A stretch of 64,000 nucleotides of DNA, from the NCBI GenBank assembly GCA_021613375.1, contig CM038703.1, positions 19,834,194 to 19,898,193 of the forward strand, given 5' to 3'. This stretch comes from Megaleporinus macrocephalus (Eukaryota > Chordata > Actinopteri > Characiformes > Anostomidae). The translations under genes and the position numbers were made by a program. Positions 48,985-60,609 of the stretch are shown piece by piece (position 1 is the stretch's first letter; each line of letters starts with the position of its first letter). The notes beneath the pieces are model-generated. The model searched no databases. It saw only the letters and a list, made by a program, of their open reading frames with translations, and was not told the origin of the DNA.

Positions 48985-49608
48985 CACTATCAGGACAAAA
49001 CTATTGGGACACATACATATTACACCTACAAGTGCTACAAGACATCCCATTGTAAATTCATAGACATTAAAATGGAATTGGCCCCTGTGTTGAAGCTATA
49101 ACAGATTCCATTCAACTGGGAAAGCTTTCTACAAGATTTTGAAGTGAATCTGTGGGATTTTTTGCCCGTTCATGCGGAAGAGCAGTTATGAGGTCATACA
49201 CTGGTGTTGAACTAGAGGACATGGCTCAGAATCTCCATCCTAGTTTATCCCAATGGTGTTCGATAGGGTTGAGGTCAGGGCTCTGTGCGGGCCAGTCAAG
49301 TCCTTCCCACGTCAAACAGCCCCGTAGCATTATCCCTCCTCCACCAAACTTTACAGTCGACACAATGCAGACAGGCAGGTAATGTTCTTCTGGCATTCAC
49401 CAAACACAGACTTGGCACCCACCGTGGATTATGGAATATCTAGAAAGGCAGAAATTTCACACACTGACTTGTTGCAAAAGTGGCATCCTATTACAGTAAC
49501 ACACTTTAAGTCAGTGAGCTCTTTAGAACAACCCATTCTTACGCAGACGTTTGTAAAGGCAGACTGCATGGCTATCAGCTGGATTTTATACACCTGTGGC
49601 AATAGGAA
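48985..49608 (-). pseudogene. Internally deleted Tc1-like transposon
   Basis: The left end CACTATCAGGACAAAACTAT, then TGGGACACA, is a decayed Tc1-type terminal repeat. Inside, on the plus strand, lies the complement of a fish Tc1 transposase: GGTGTTCGATAGGGTTGAGG, GGGCCAGTCAAGTCCTTCC, then CCCTCCTCCACCAAACTTTA, and finally GGAATATCTAGAAAGGCAGA. The usual text between these landmarks is missing at about 49312 and again at about 49415, so two internal deletions shortened the element to about 0.62 kb from the usual 1.2-1.6 kb. The right terminal repeat is not present. The open frames 49152-49382 and 49382-49687 are antisense to the dead transposase. Confidence 0.8.
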
Positions 49609-50839
49609 TCACCTTACCCTTACTTCCATCAGAGGAAGAACGTTTCTGAGGCACTCTTACAGACGGCAAAGCCTTCCAAAATACTGACCTTAGCAATAAC
49701 TACCTGCAGACACCATGTCAAATATCACCATATACACACATAGGGACTTATTTTCATAGACACATCCTTCTCTTTGGGATAGTCAACTGACCATCAGAGA
49801 GAAGAACAACATTTGAAGAATTTAGATGAAGTGCTCAGATTCTCTACAACTATATCATTTCTCAAGAAAGATAAAAGAGTTTTTTTTTTCAGCATGTGAG
49901 GTTGTCTCCTTGGGCCAAACAATTGATGTTGATGTCTTCACCCAGTGGACAAACATGTCCACTCTGTAAAGGCAAAAATGACAGCCAAAGAATATGACAA
50001 AGCTTTTTTTGCCCTTTTTAGAGCTGGTGTATTATTGTGAATGATTCATGCCACACATAGCTTCAGTGCTCAGTGCAAACAATAAAAGACGACCTGACGA
50101 AAATAGAGAAAGGATCTGTTGAATCAAAGCTGCAGTGTTTCTGCCACAGTGGGTTCCTCAGTACCTTCTTATGGGTCAGAAGCTAAGAGCACATTTTCCT
50201 CACCCAAAACAGAAAGCAGGAGTTCAGAAGAGAATAAAAACAAGTTCAGAATACAAAACTAAGCAGGGCCGTCACAGCAGAGGGCAACTACTCATGTGGG
50301 ATATTTGCCAAAGTTTCGGATGATAGATGCAGTTACCTTCATGTTGAACTGCAGGGTTCCAGACAGGTCAGGACTAGCAATAGGCATGCACTGATATGGG
50401 AATTTTGGACCAATATATGATGTGGTTGATGTACAAAAATACAGATGCAGACAGTGATGTCAATACAAATATATGTTTAAATGTAAAGATTGGGACTAAA
50501 TTAGCATGAATTAGCATTAGCATGAAGAAATAGGGTATTTACTTGGCAGTCAGCATTGCTTGGCGCCACAGGGATTCCCAATGGTGGTAAGATATATCTG
50601 CACCGTGCTGGGTGTTGTAGTGAGAGGAAACTTATAAATGAAAAAAAAGACACAAAGCAGTCAATTCGGTGAGGCGCAGGGATGCAATGCTGCGTTACAG
50701 AACACTGCAAAACACAAAGAACAGATTTAATCTCAAGATGTTCTGCTCTACGCCCTGCAGTCGTCGGCGATTCACATTAACCATCAAGTCAGACAAAGCC
50801 AGGATAAGTCGAAAACAAATGCAGCCATTAAAATATACC
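49609..50839. other. Unique stretch
   Basis: No gene or further repeat is recognised. Short A- and T-runs only. Confidence 0.4.
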
Positions 50840-51219
50840 ACTATTGTGACATATTGCTGTGCTTCCTTCTCCGCCTGTCTCTGTCGTTTGTTTACCCTCC
50901 TGTCATTTTCCATGTGCTTCTGTTTGTTTTGTTTTCCTAGCTCCTTCTTGTCTCCACCCTCTCGTAGCTCCTCCCTGTCTCAGGTGTTCCTTGTCTCCCA
51001 GTGACTTCGTATACCCCTCTGTTTGCTCCCTGTCTTTGTCTAAACTGTGTATCCTGCTTTGTGTTTTGTGGTATTTTGCCTTGGTATTCTGTTCTTTGTT
51101 TCTTATTCATCATCACTTTGGATATACATTTTGGTTATCATCATGGACTCACCTGGACTCTAATAAAGAGATTTTGCACTTGTTTCCACATCCTTCGCCT
51201 GATACCTCATCACAACTAT
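50840..51219 (+). mobile_element. Solo LTR, copy 3, with perfect 5-bp duplication
   Basis: The LTR 50845-51214 (370 bp) begins TGTGACAT and ends CTCATCACA. It is flanked by ACTAT on both sides (50840-50844 and 51215-51219). AATAAA lies at 51172-51177. It shares the block order of the other copies, for example CATGTGCTTCTGTTTGTTTT. The matching duplication shows that this is a complete solo LTR and not half of a provirus with the LTR at 52284. The frames 50669-51004, 50859-51221 and 51001-51231 lie across it and are incidental. Confidence 0.88.
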
Positions 51220-51462
51220 GAACACGCATAGGTGTTTTTTTATAATATAAAACGTGGGACTAAATCTATGTGGCATAGCATTATTATTTCTGTAGAGTTA
51301 TAAGTAACCCTAGTGAAATGAATCAAATGCTGAGATTCTGTGTTCAGCCTTGACATTCTGTTATTCCGGAACACAATACAAATAGTAATTTAAAATATGT
51401 CAAATCTCCAAATACTGATTTTTTAAGCAGTCATGCATCCCCAGTTAGTATCTTATCAGAGC

Positions 51463-52155
51463 ATGGACGACAAAGCCTATCAACTTGGAGCTGCCTTAAA
51501 AAAATGATTTGACCCTGATCCAATGAAGGATGTATTTACACCTTCTACTTTTTCTCAAGCATGGCAACAGGAGATAGCATCAGGGGTACCATTAGAGAAA
51601 TCATCACCCTGGCAATTGGACCCTTCTTGGAATCAGAGTATTGCTGAAAGTCAAGAGCTAGCTGGTGTTGTTCCCATGGATACTTGGACACCGGAGAACA
51701 TGCTCTAAGTGTGCATCTTGGCCTAAAGTTTCATAAGTTTTTAAAACAGTTAGAGGAAGAACTGGAAGACAGAGCAGAACAATCACTCGTTTGTCTTTAA
51801 AGGCAGTTACTGGCATTTAACACTTTTAAAAATGTAGCAGTACATTCCAACCTGGAATATAGACTTTGCCTTAGGAACAGTTTATCTCTTCTTAGCTGAT
51901 TCTGTTGCAGAAGGAGTTGTATTGGAAATGTATTGCTATGGGAGTTGAGCACCAAAAGAAAGAGGAATGTGGTAAATTAGGAGATCACTTCCGGTGTAGG
52001 TTAAAAGCACAGGGATGTTGTATATTTAGAAGGGAACTGCTTGGGTGGAAAGAGAATGAAGATATTTTGTTAAACAGTTTCCAATTCCACTCCAAGGATT
52101 TCCCAAATCAGTCACTACTATTAAAAATAATGAAAAAAGAACGGGATTGGGGATA
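51463..52155 (+). pseudogene. Decayed coding-like sequence of unknown origin
   Basis: From the ATG at 51463 a frame reads MDDKAYQLGAALKK, meets a TGA at 51505 and continues in the same phase to a stop near 51706, with protein-like, Trp-containing text (SQAWQQEIASG, SPWQLDPSWNQ). Further right, in another phase, an 83-codon frame at 51905-52156 is basic and Cys-containing (ECGKLGDHFRCRLKAQG). Together this looks like one old coding sequence with stops and frameshifts. It lies between two LTRs of one family, but since at least the left LTR has its own target duplication, the two are not a proviral pair. I do not recognise the protein. Confidence 0.3.
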
Positions 52156-52283
52156 AGGAATATGGTTAGCATCATGGAAATGAGAATGTCAAATCATACA
52201 TACTTTCCCGTTCTTTTTTCCCACAGCTGACCCACCTGAGTAGGTCATGTATCGGGGCACTCAGAAGCTTAGTCTTTGAAGAC

Positions 52284-52580
52284 TGTCACACCTTGCCCTG
52301 TTTCCGTCCCTGTCTGTCTTTGTGTTGTGTTTACCATCCTGTCAGATTCTATGTGCTTTTGTTTGTTTTGTTTTCTTTGTTCCTCCCCATCTCTGACCTC
52401 TAGCCACGCCCATCACCTGCTCCCAGTTTGTGTTTTTTACCTCTGTATTGTTGATGTTATGGTGTTGTGCTTGTTCCTGTAGCTGTGCTGTCTTCATTGA
52501 TCTTTCTTTCTCGTTTGGTCCTCTAAACTAAAATAAACTCTGTGTATGTATCCGCCTCTCCCATCTCTTTCACCATTACA
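52284..52580 (+). mobile_element. Solo LTR, copy 4 (shortened)
   Basis: The 297-bp copy begins TGTCACACCTTG and ends ACCATTACA. It shares CACGCCCATCACCTGCTCCC and AGTTTGTG with copy 1. AATAAA lies at 52532-52537. It is shorter than the 339-376 bp of the others, apparently through loss of the promoter-side part after AGTTTGTG. A clean target duplication is not visible. The frame 52276-52482 is incidental. Confidence 0.7.
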
Positions 52581-53699
52581 GAGATTGACCTGCATTTTGA
52601 AGCCCAAAAAGTAAAATCAGAATTTAACCCACAAAATATGCATATATAGATAAATATATTTATATATTATTGTTTGTATATTTATATATTATTGTTTTGC
52701 CCACAAAACTGCTAAAATGGCATAGGACTTAACACTCGTTAAGAGTGTGAATATCTATGAACATGCATGAAACATGCAGATTGTGACCACCCCCTTGCCG
52801 CTCATCTTTCCCCCTACACAATTTTTTTTTGCTACAGAATGAAAGCTCCAACTGTAATCTTATGCATCAGAAATATTCTGCCTTTCTGTCACTCCAGCAC
52901 CAGTTCCTCAACTTCACTTGCTCAATGTTTGAGTCTTTCTCCTCTAAACCTGCCTCAGTGCAGCATCAGCGAGATGCAACTGCAGCTGGTTCGAGCCTCT
53001 CACTACGCTACTCCACAACACTCCTAAAACAAGCACGATATATCTCTGTCTCTGTCCTCCTACTCACACTCCTGCCCTCCACTCAGTTCGTTCCTCCCCC
53101 ACGTCCCTAGTTTATTCAGCCTGTAGAGCGCTGTCTGCATATTCTGGCTGTTTTTTTTCAGTTTCTACTTATGACAAGAAAAGTACAAAGATATCAAAGA
53201 TATTAGGATAAATGCAACGCCCCATTCCCCATTTTGCATGCTCTGATGCATGTGCAAATATGGTATTTATATCAAGCTTTATACTGTCTTATCTCTGTTT
53301 TTACTTGGTACTGCAACATCAAGGACAACACTAGCATAGCATTTAAGCCAGCACTTTTGATAGAAGTTGATATCAATGCTCAACACAACATGACTTCAGT
53401 TTTCTCTTCCACATGTTTGATTATGCCAGCGTGGTCGGTGACTCAGGAGGGTTAAAAGTAGCTTAAGCTAAAGCTTCAGTAAATCAGAATGTGGTGGTGT
53501 GGAGCTGTAGCATGGTGAGCTATTGTAGTAAAATACTGCCTCCTGCTAGCACTGCTATACACTCCACATTGCAAAGTGTATTAGATATGGATGTGGAGGA
53601 TAAGCTCTATTGTAACTGATCTATTTTCGATACCACACAGTTCAAACATCTACGTTAGCACAGGCAAGTTCTGTAGCAGTAACACCTCATGCACTACCT
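52581..53699. other. Unique stretch
   Basis: No gene is supported. The two plus-strand frames at 52767-53110 share the same bases in different phases. Confidence 0.35.
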
Positions 53700-54115
53700 T
53701 TCCAACCCTCCCTATCTGAACTGGTTTTTAACTTGTCTGATTTAAACTGCACCTTACACTCACTGTACTGCTGCTGTCAGACTACTGTTCACACTCACTA
53801 CTTGCACAAGACACTATTGTTTACATCTGTTACTTGCAACTTGCACTTTATGGCTGCTGCTCTCTATACTTGCACATAAAAGCACATGTAACTTTTTAAA
53901 AAATAATAATAATTTTACTTTAATTTATTTACTTCAACTTGCAATATGTTATTATACTTATATATTTTGTATATTTTTTTATTTCTTTTTTTGTTATCTT
54001 TATTTACTGGTGAATGGAGGAGCAGCAAAGTAAGAACTTCATTGTACAGTGTAACTGTCTGTTTCTGCTGTGCATATGACAATAAAACTCTTGAATCTTG
54101 AATCTTAAACAAGTT
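53700..54115 (+). mobile_element. LINE 3' untranslated tail
   Basis: A typical fish LINE tail: ACTGTACTGCTGCTGTCAGA, then AACTTGCACTTTATGGCTGC, an AT-rich spacer, then AAGAACTTCATTGTACAGTG and GACAATAAAACTCTTGAATC, with a short repeated TTGAATC tail at the end. It is truncated upstream, with no ORF2 coding part. It lies on the plus strand, as does the ORF2 fragment at 30.7 kb. Class (CR1/L2-like) is inferred. Confidence 0.7.
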
Positions 54116-55499
54116 TTCGTTTATTAGCATTGTTTAGTATATTGGACCTTGATAGAATCGAGCTCTTTCATGAAGTACAAAACTAAGCAGCAAAACTAAG
54201 TGTCCAATGAATTGTGCTCAGATTTAGAGAAAGCCTGTTTTTTTAATAGAAACATGTGAACTGTATACTATGGGAACAAATTTAATACAATTTAATATCA
54301 GTCTACGTAACCAAAATGAGCCATCCAAGATATATAAATACAGTTTCTTTTGGTACAGGGAGGGTCTTTAGTGTTGCACCTTTATACTCGGCTACTGAAA
54401 CTGTAAAATTAATGCCGTTAATGACATGAGCAGCAGCGTGCACTATAGGAAGTCTAATTCAACACATCTGCTGGCAATTAGATCTACCAGCTATTGAGAT
54501 TAATAAAGACAGTCTGATGAATACCCAGTCAGGGTCTGGGCCCTTGGTGAACTGCTATGAGTGACTTGGCTACATGAAAGCCCAATAATGTGATGGAGAG
54601 GCAATTTGCTGCGGCTCTCCATCTTTCTCTATGACCTTTTCCCAGATGTGTGTAATGTATGTGTGTGTCTCCTGGCACGGTAAATAATGCCACGGCAGAA
54701 TCTAGGACCTGTCAGTTCACCTGTGTTCGGCGCCGACCCAGCACCATCCAATCATCAGCAGGAGAAGGGGAGATTGATGTCCAAATTCAGCTCAGTCCGC
54801 CCACAAAACATCACCCCACTGCCACAAAATATGGAGCCCATTACCAACCCCCCCACCACCCAAACAAAACAAAACAGCAAGATATTCCACTGGATTCATC
54901 AGGTGAAGCTGATGGATGGAGGACCATTAAATGAGTGTATACTGTATCATAGTACTCTCCATTGTATGAACACACTTCTGAATTCCACTGATTTTTCTTA
55001 TTGTCTGCGTAAGTCAGCTGATGAGATGTAAAAAAACGGCATTCCGGGTGGTTTGATGTGAAATGCTCTGATCTAGAGAATTCTGCAGATTAGGAATTGT
55101 TCACAGTGGTGGTGAGGTTGCAGGGGGTTCAATGTCTTCAGTGTAAATATAGACACTTCATTTACTATGGAAAAAAACACCAGTGAACCTTGCCATGGCT
55201 TCTGAGCTCTTATGTATAATGATGATAATGGTAATGTTCACACAGTGTCTCAGGCATCAGGCAGAGGATTTCTTTACCATTTCATGTAATACCTTTCTGT
55301 CAGGGAGATTTAAGACGCAGTGAATGCTTCAGACGTCTGGTTCCTTTCACCACTGATGTGACTAATTCTTACTCTATAATGCAGAATTCCACATCAAACT
55401 ACAGTGAATGACTCCTTAACCATTTATTAATGCCTGGTTTAAAACCGGTAGAATTCCCCTTTAACATTTTTGATGAATTATCATATGCAACAAATCTAT
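54116..55499. other. Unique stretch with candidate regulatory island
   Basis: The part 54360-54900 is mixed in composition without repeat signature. Two overlapping plus-strand frames at 54659-55031 run in different phases and neither has a known domain. No gene is supported. Confidence 0.3.
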
Positions 55500-56660
55500 C
55501 TCTGGAACGTTCGCTCAGTGAGAACTAAAGTAAGTTCATGAATAATTGATGGGACCACTGCTTAAGAAGTGCAAACTTGAAGAACTTCAAATGAGCTCTC
55601 AGGTGTTAAGAAGATCAAGCGGAACAACCCCGTTTTGGAATTGCCGACGTTCCCTGGAATCCATCTCGGGTCTTTCTGTCCTTGTTCTTTATCCGGTCCT
55701 CTTAACCAAGCCCTCTGTGACGCACAGAGATCAGAGATAAAGCCACTTCATAGAGCGAAAAAGTCCATTAATCAAGGGCACACATTCCAAAACTGTTAAT
55801 TTCTCTGGCCCATTCGGCGAGGCCGCCGTCCGGCCCGCGCTTTATCTTCTAAGAATAGCAGACGCAGGAGATGAGGAGCTGCAGCTGTTCCTCCTGAATC
55901 TCATTTACCTGCTGTCATGTCCCCGCTCTGAGACCACATCGGTAATTAATAGAGGCCCCCTTTTTTTCCACAGGCGTCTTCTGAAACAGCCCCTCCAGCC
56001 ACTTTCCCAGTGGGCACCAGGACGGGTGAGACAGGCAGCTGTTGTTCTCGGGAGACGCTCCTGCTAAGCAGCAAATTTTGAGGGACTGCTGAAAAATTGA
56101 AGAGAGCACCGAGGCTGGTTTGGTGGAGAAAATTAAAAGCGTCCATCCAGAGTGGAGCCGGCAGTGTTGTTTTATTCAGTGATTGATTTTAGGCCCTCGC
56201 ATGTGTTGGCGTTGGCTGGCACCCTGGCACTGAAATCTCGAAATGCGCCGCAGCCCTTCTAACAGCACCCTGATGAAATGCGTTCCTGGAATGTAATCAG
56301 ATGCAGAATTCCACCTAATAGCATCATCTGACTTTGGAGAACTGAGCTCTAGGCCCTGTGAAATATGTATGTTCTTTCCATGTCTGTTTTGATCTCCCAT
56401 ATCGCATGAAATATGCAAGGCCGGTCGCGTGAAATATTCAGCCGTATTTTCAGGATTTCTCATTTAGCTGGATGAAGAAGACTGAAAGAAAAAGTCTGTC
56501 ACAACTTCAGAGGAATTAGGGGCTCTATTTTAATTTTCACCAAATAGAGAGAATAAAAGCGATTATGCAGCGCTCTGTATTTGGATTCCCCTCAACCCTT
56601 GGCTTCTGGCTTCTCCTGGGCTTGCTGAATGTCTCAGCCTGTTCAATTAAAAACCGAAAG
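55500..56660. other. Candidate conserved noncoding region
   Basis: About 1.1 kb that is relatively GC-rich for this window, without microsatellites or transposon ends, and with sharply defined words such as GGTAATTAATAGAGGCCCCC (55940-55959) and GGCGAGGCCGCCGTCCGGCC. Minus-strand frames at 55915-56146 appear in two phases over the same bases, which argues against coding. A cis-regulatory island is the most likely reading but is unproven. Confidence 0.3.
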
Positions 56661-57475
56661 TCATTAAAAATGTAGCCACCTTGAGAGTGCTGAACAGTAC
56701 GATACACTAGCTTCATCCTGAGTTTTACAAGCTTTGCCCTGAGTTTGAACGCTCCCTGAGACGCAGATAAGGCTCTCGTCCTTCAGAAATGAAGAAATGA
56801 AATAAAAACAACGCACAGTCATGTGGTATTGTGAAAAAAAAAAAAAACGTGTTGGTTAAGTGGTTCATAACCTCGACTTTAAGTCTGATGCAACATTAAA
56901 AGTAGAGCATCTGTTAAAGAGTGGTGCTGCACTCACAGGCTGACATTGGAAGAAACTTTGTTCTGTGCCTCACAGCAAAACATGACCAATGGCAGCAGGA
57001 AGACATGCAAACACTGGCATGGTGATAGCACTACTGGTGAAAACGGATGATTACCAGAGCAGAGCTTTGGCAGTGTCGACCGCCAATTTAGGATGAAAAA
57101 GGTTTGGAAAAAGTTTTCTTTGTTATGTAATTCTGAGTTCATCTTAAATTCAGCGAGGCCTTTGGAATCCATGGCTCCAAAAAAAAAAAAAACATCAGGT
57201 TTATTTCACAACTGCGGTCAAAAGTTTGGAACACTAAACTGTTTATGGAACATTACAATTGCTGCTGTGGTGTAAGGAATGTTAGAGGTAGACTTTTCCA
57301 TTATGTAAGCACAGCATAAACCTTAGCTGATAACTAGTTATGCCAGGCGTTCAGGGGGACCTACATCCAACACCATTTGATCATTTTACTGCTTAAACAG
57401 ATCTACTAGACTGGAAAATAATTTTAATGTGCCGCTTAGTTCCAGTAAAAGTAATTCTGTTCTAATTTACTAAAA
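56661..57475. other. Unique stretch
   Basis: No gene is supported. Short poly-A runs near 56834 and 57178. At about 57217 the words GGTCAAAAGTTTGGAACAC recall a common transposon end, but no partner end was found. Confidence 0.35.
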
Positions 57476-57542
57476 GAAAATGAAAAAAAAGGAAAGTTTC
57501 AGAATTTTTTTTAAATTCTGAAACTTTCTTTTTTTCATTTCC
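57476..57542. repeat. Strong hairpin (inverted repeat)
   Basis: The left arm (57477-57507) and right arm (57512-57541) are near-perfect reverse complements. The core GAAAGTTTCAGAATTT / AAATTCTGAAACTTTC is a perfect 16-bp match, extended outward by A-rich/T-rich sequence with one bulge. The loop is only about 4-6 T residues. Length and shape are compatible with a MITE remnant or a small structured RNA; nothing indicates which. Confidence 0.8.
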
Positions 57543-59845
57543 AGGGATGAAAAGGTTTGATTTCAACAACCCTGACATAAACAACATGCCCTGTGTCAGA
57601 TACATAATGAGAGAAGGCTTTTTAAATGTTTAAAGCAGAACATTTGTTCCAACAGGACTGTGTAGATGTCTCTTTTTCCTTATAGTTCCTAACTTTATTA
57701 TTACTATAGCAACACAACATCAGCAGTGATGTCTTTAAGACCCATCATTGTTTTTTAACTGAAAAAGTCCTTGAAGGCTATGAACAAAACGATCCTCCAA
57801 GTTTCTTTTGTGTTATCAGTGTAGAGTCAGTTGTCTGTCTTTCAGGGAAAAAAAAACAATAAGAAGAAAAAAAAACAATACTGCAGTGATACATGAGGAA
57901 TGATGGTCGATCACAGCTGATGATTTAAGGCCTGAGATTTTAGTCCAACAGGACCAGAGTTATCCTTGGTCTATCTATTCACTTCCCTTCCAACCAGTAT
58001 TGTTTTTATCAGTATTGAATTCTCATAAATGACTAAGCACAAAAAGCTGCCAACCTACACACAATGTATAACATATACATAAACATCAAATAATGTACTC
58101 ATAAAGCAATACTTAGGAATTTATGGAGAGTTTATGTTGGTAATAGCTGGATCACATTACATGACACATAAGTAAATGACATTGTATCAACTTAAATGAC
58201 GTACATTTAATCCACTTATAACACTGTTATGAAGCATTATTCTTAAGTAATGGACGTATTAAACAGAACACTACTTAACACCACACATTAGTTCTATGTC
58301 TATCATCAAGCTTAAATGATTTTTACATATATTTCCTCATATGTATTACAAAATCACAGCAAATCACTCACAAAAGATGCATGCAACTGTGTTAACTTGC
58401 TTCTAAAATACTTATTTAAGTAAATTTAAGAAAAGTATTATTTAAGTAGATTCATGTATGTTACTAATACTAATTAATGTAGAAAAAAACATGGTCATTA
58501 GGTTTTAGCTGATCTATACCATATTGTTATTACTGAGCTGTTGCAAAAGTATGTTCAGCAGGTAACTTACAGCAAACAACAATGACTAAGCAGTCAACCT
58601 TGGAGTAAAAGAAAGATATAAACTCCAAATTAAAAGGTAGGCCAGGGGAAAGACAACGAGAGTAAAAAAAGTAAAACAACATGCAGACAGATGATACCGG
58701 GTGCCAATAGGAAAGAACCTTACCTAACAAGATTATATAAAACAAACAAACACTTAGGAAATAAATCCAAGAACTCACTTATTTTCATTAAAACACCAAA
58801 ACTACATGTGTGTGTTAAGTAATACCTAACAGAGAAATCTGACTGAAACCAACAGTGTGAGGTTTCATTTTTCTAAGAGTACATCATTCCTGTACTTGTG
58901 AAAAGAGTATAAATATAACTTTAGTAAAAGTAGTATTTACCTGTCTACAGATCTACTTGAGCACAAAAATATCTGCATTTATTCAACTTTTGAAGCAAAT
59001 TACTGGCTGGAAGGGCCACAGATGCCCTGGCCACAGAGACCCCAGGGAGAACGCCAGGGAGATTCTGCCTATAAATAATGCTCAAAATTAGCATATGAGT
59101 CTGAATGTAAAATGATGCTTTATGTACACTGAAGACCAGAAAATGTGTTCACTTCATTCATAAATTGTAGGAGACTCCTATAAAACATGGGAAGAGAAAA
59201 AAAGAGTGGAGACTGTTTGGGTTTGCATGGAATTTTCTCTGCCTCTTAAGACGTTCTTTAACAATGGATGCAGACAGAGGCACAGGCCTTGATAACATGC
59301 TGAAAGAATATTTACCACAATAACACTGCTTCAGCTCCCAGGGTCAAAGGAATGTAAGAGGGAAGGCACAGTACAAAATGTGACTTAATGCAGCAGCATG
59401 CACTTACAAACTGTGCCCCACATCCTAATTCCTGAGCTGTAGTGGAACTGTATGATATAATCACATAGTAATAACATAACAGGACTATATAGTACATTCT
59501 GTAATGATTTGTGGGGACATAATTCCTCACCAATCCTTATGGAAGACATGGTAGACCACCAAAACTCACACTTAACAGTACTTAAAGCTTCGATCTTGGG
59601 AGAGATAGGAGAAAATTAATGTTCACTTCAGATCTGAAAAAGATGTGTAGCTGTCAAGAAGCCGTTTCTAAGAAAAGAAAATAAACAAAGAGTGAGACAT
59701 TAACAAATCAAGCAAAAACAGCGCTGATGTTCTCAGAACAATGGACTGACCACCCATTCTGAACTTTTAGAAAATCTGTTCCTGGTTTAGCAACCTGATA
59801 CTCAAAGACCATAAGCAATTCTTGCTGTAAATAAAAATGAAGAGA
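57543..59845. other. Unique AT-rich stretch
   Basis: No gene or recognised repeat. The 82-codon minus-strand frame at 58530-58778 is hydrophobic by composition (T-rich antisense) and is not supported. Confidence 0.4.
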
Positions 59846-60450
59846 TTCTAGGTCAGGGGTATTTAATTAGAGTTCAGTAAGGTCCACCTAGAGGAGATTT
59901 TCTCAGGCCAAGGTCCAGACCGTCATCATTTCTAACTTGTGTTATGATTCAGTGGCGTATCCTGTTTACTGAAGTAGCCTAGTATCAGCATCTTATACCA
60001 TCAGCAACTGTAGGACCAACAAACTACGCATAACTGTTCAGTATATTTCAATATATTTACTGTTTAGATGATGAACTGAATGAATTATTTACAAAACTAA
60101 CAAATGTTTTTTCTTCACTTCAAGTAAAAACAAGGGCTGCAAATAAACAAATAAAAAAATAATCTTAAAGTGTTTATTTATAGAATTTCAAATCTTGACA
60201 TGTTAGTTTGGATCTGCTTGTGAAGAATAAACAGATAAGTCTCTCCACTCCTGGTTGAAAAGTTAGTTTTCGCCATCTACTTTTCTTTTTTTAGAGCATG
60301 GTATTCTTTCTCCACTTTATTCTCCGACTCGCTTTATTCTTCACTTCTCACTTCGTACCTTGCCTGTGTGTGAATCTGCACAGATCTGATTGGCTGAGGA
60401 GTGTGATTTTACAACACATGCGATTGGTCTCGTATATCTCTGTTCTAGAT
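59846..60450. mobile_element. hAT non-autonomous element, copy 3
   Basis: The element 59854-60442 (589 bp) starts CAGGGGTATTTAATTAGAGT, identical over that span to the copy at 36864, and ends ATATCTCTG. The flanking 8-bp repeats are TTCTAGGT (59846-59853) and TTCTAGAT (60443-60450), 7 of 8 identical. The right half is shorter than in copy 2. No transposase is present. Confidence 0.85.
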
Positions 60451-60609
60451 AAACATGGACTTTTAAGGTGACTAAAAAGGCTGCTTAACATTAAGTATTG
60501 TTTTACAATAAGCTATTATTCAATTAATATATTTAATTAAATAATACATCAGATAACTTTTCAAAATGTAAATTATAATAGACAACCACAGCAAATATAT
60601 ATTTAATTA

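Noticed and set aside
49152..49687. Two adjacent plus-strand frames of 76 and 101 codons as a gene pair
   Set aside because: They are antisense to a dead Tc1-like transposase.
50845..52580. A provirus with two LTRs
   Set aside because: The left LTR has its own perfect ACTAT duplication, the two LTRs differ in length and sequence, and no recognisable retroviral core lies between them.
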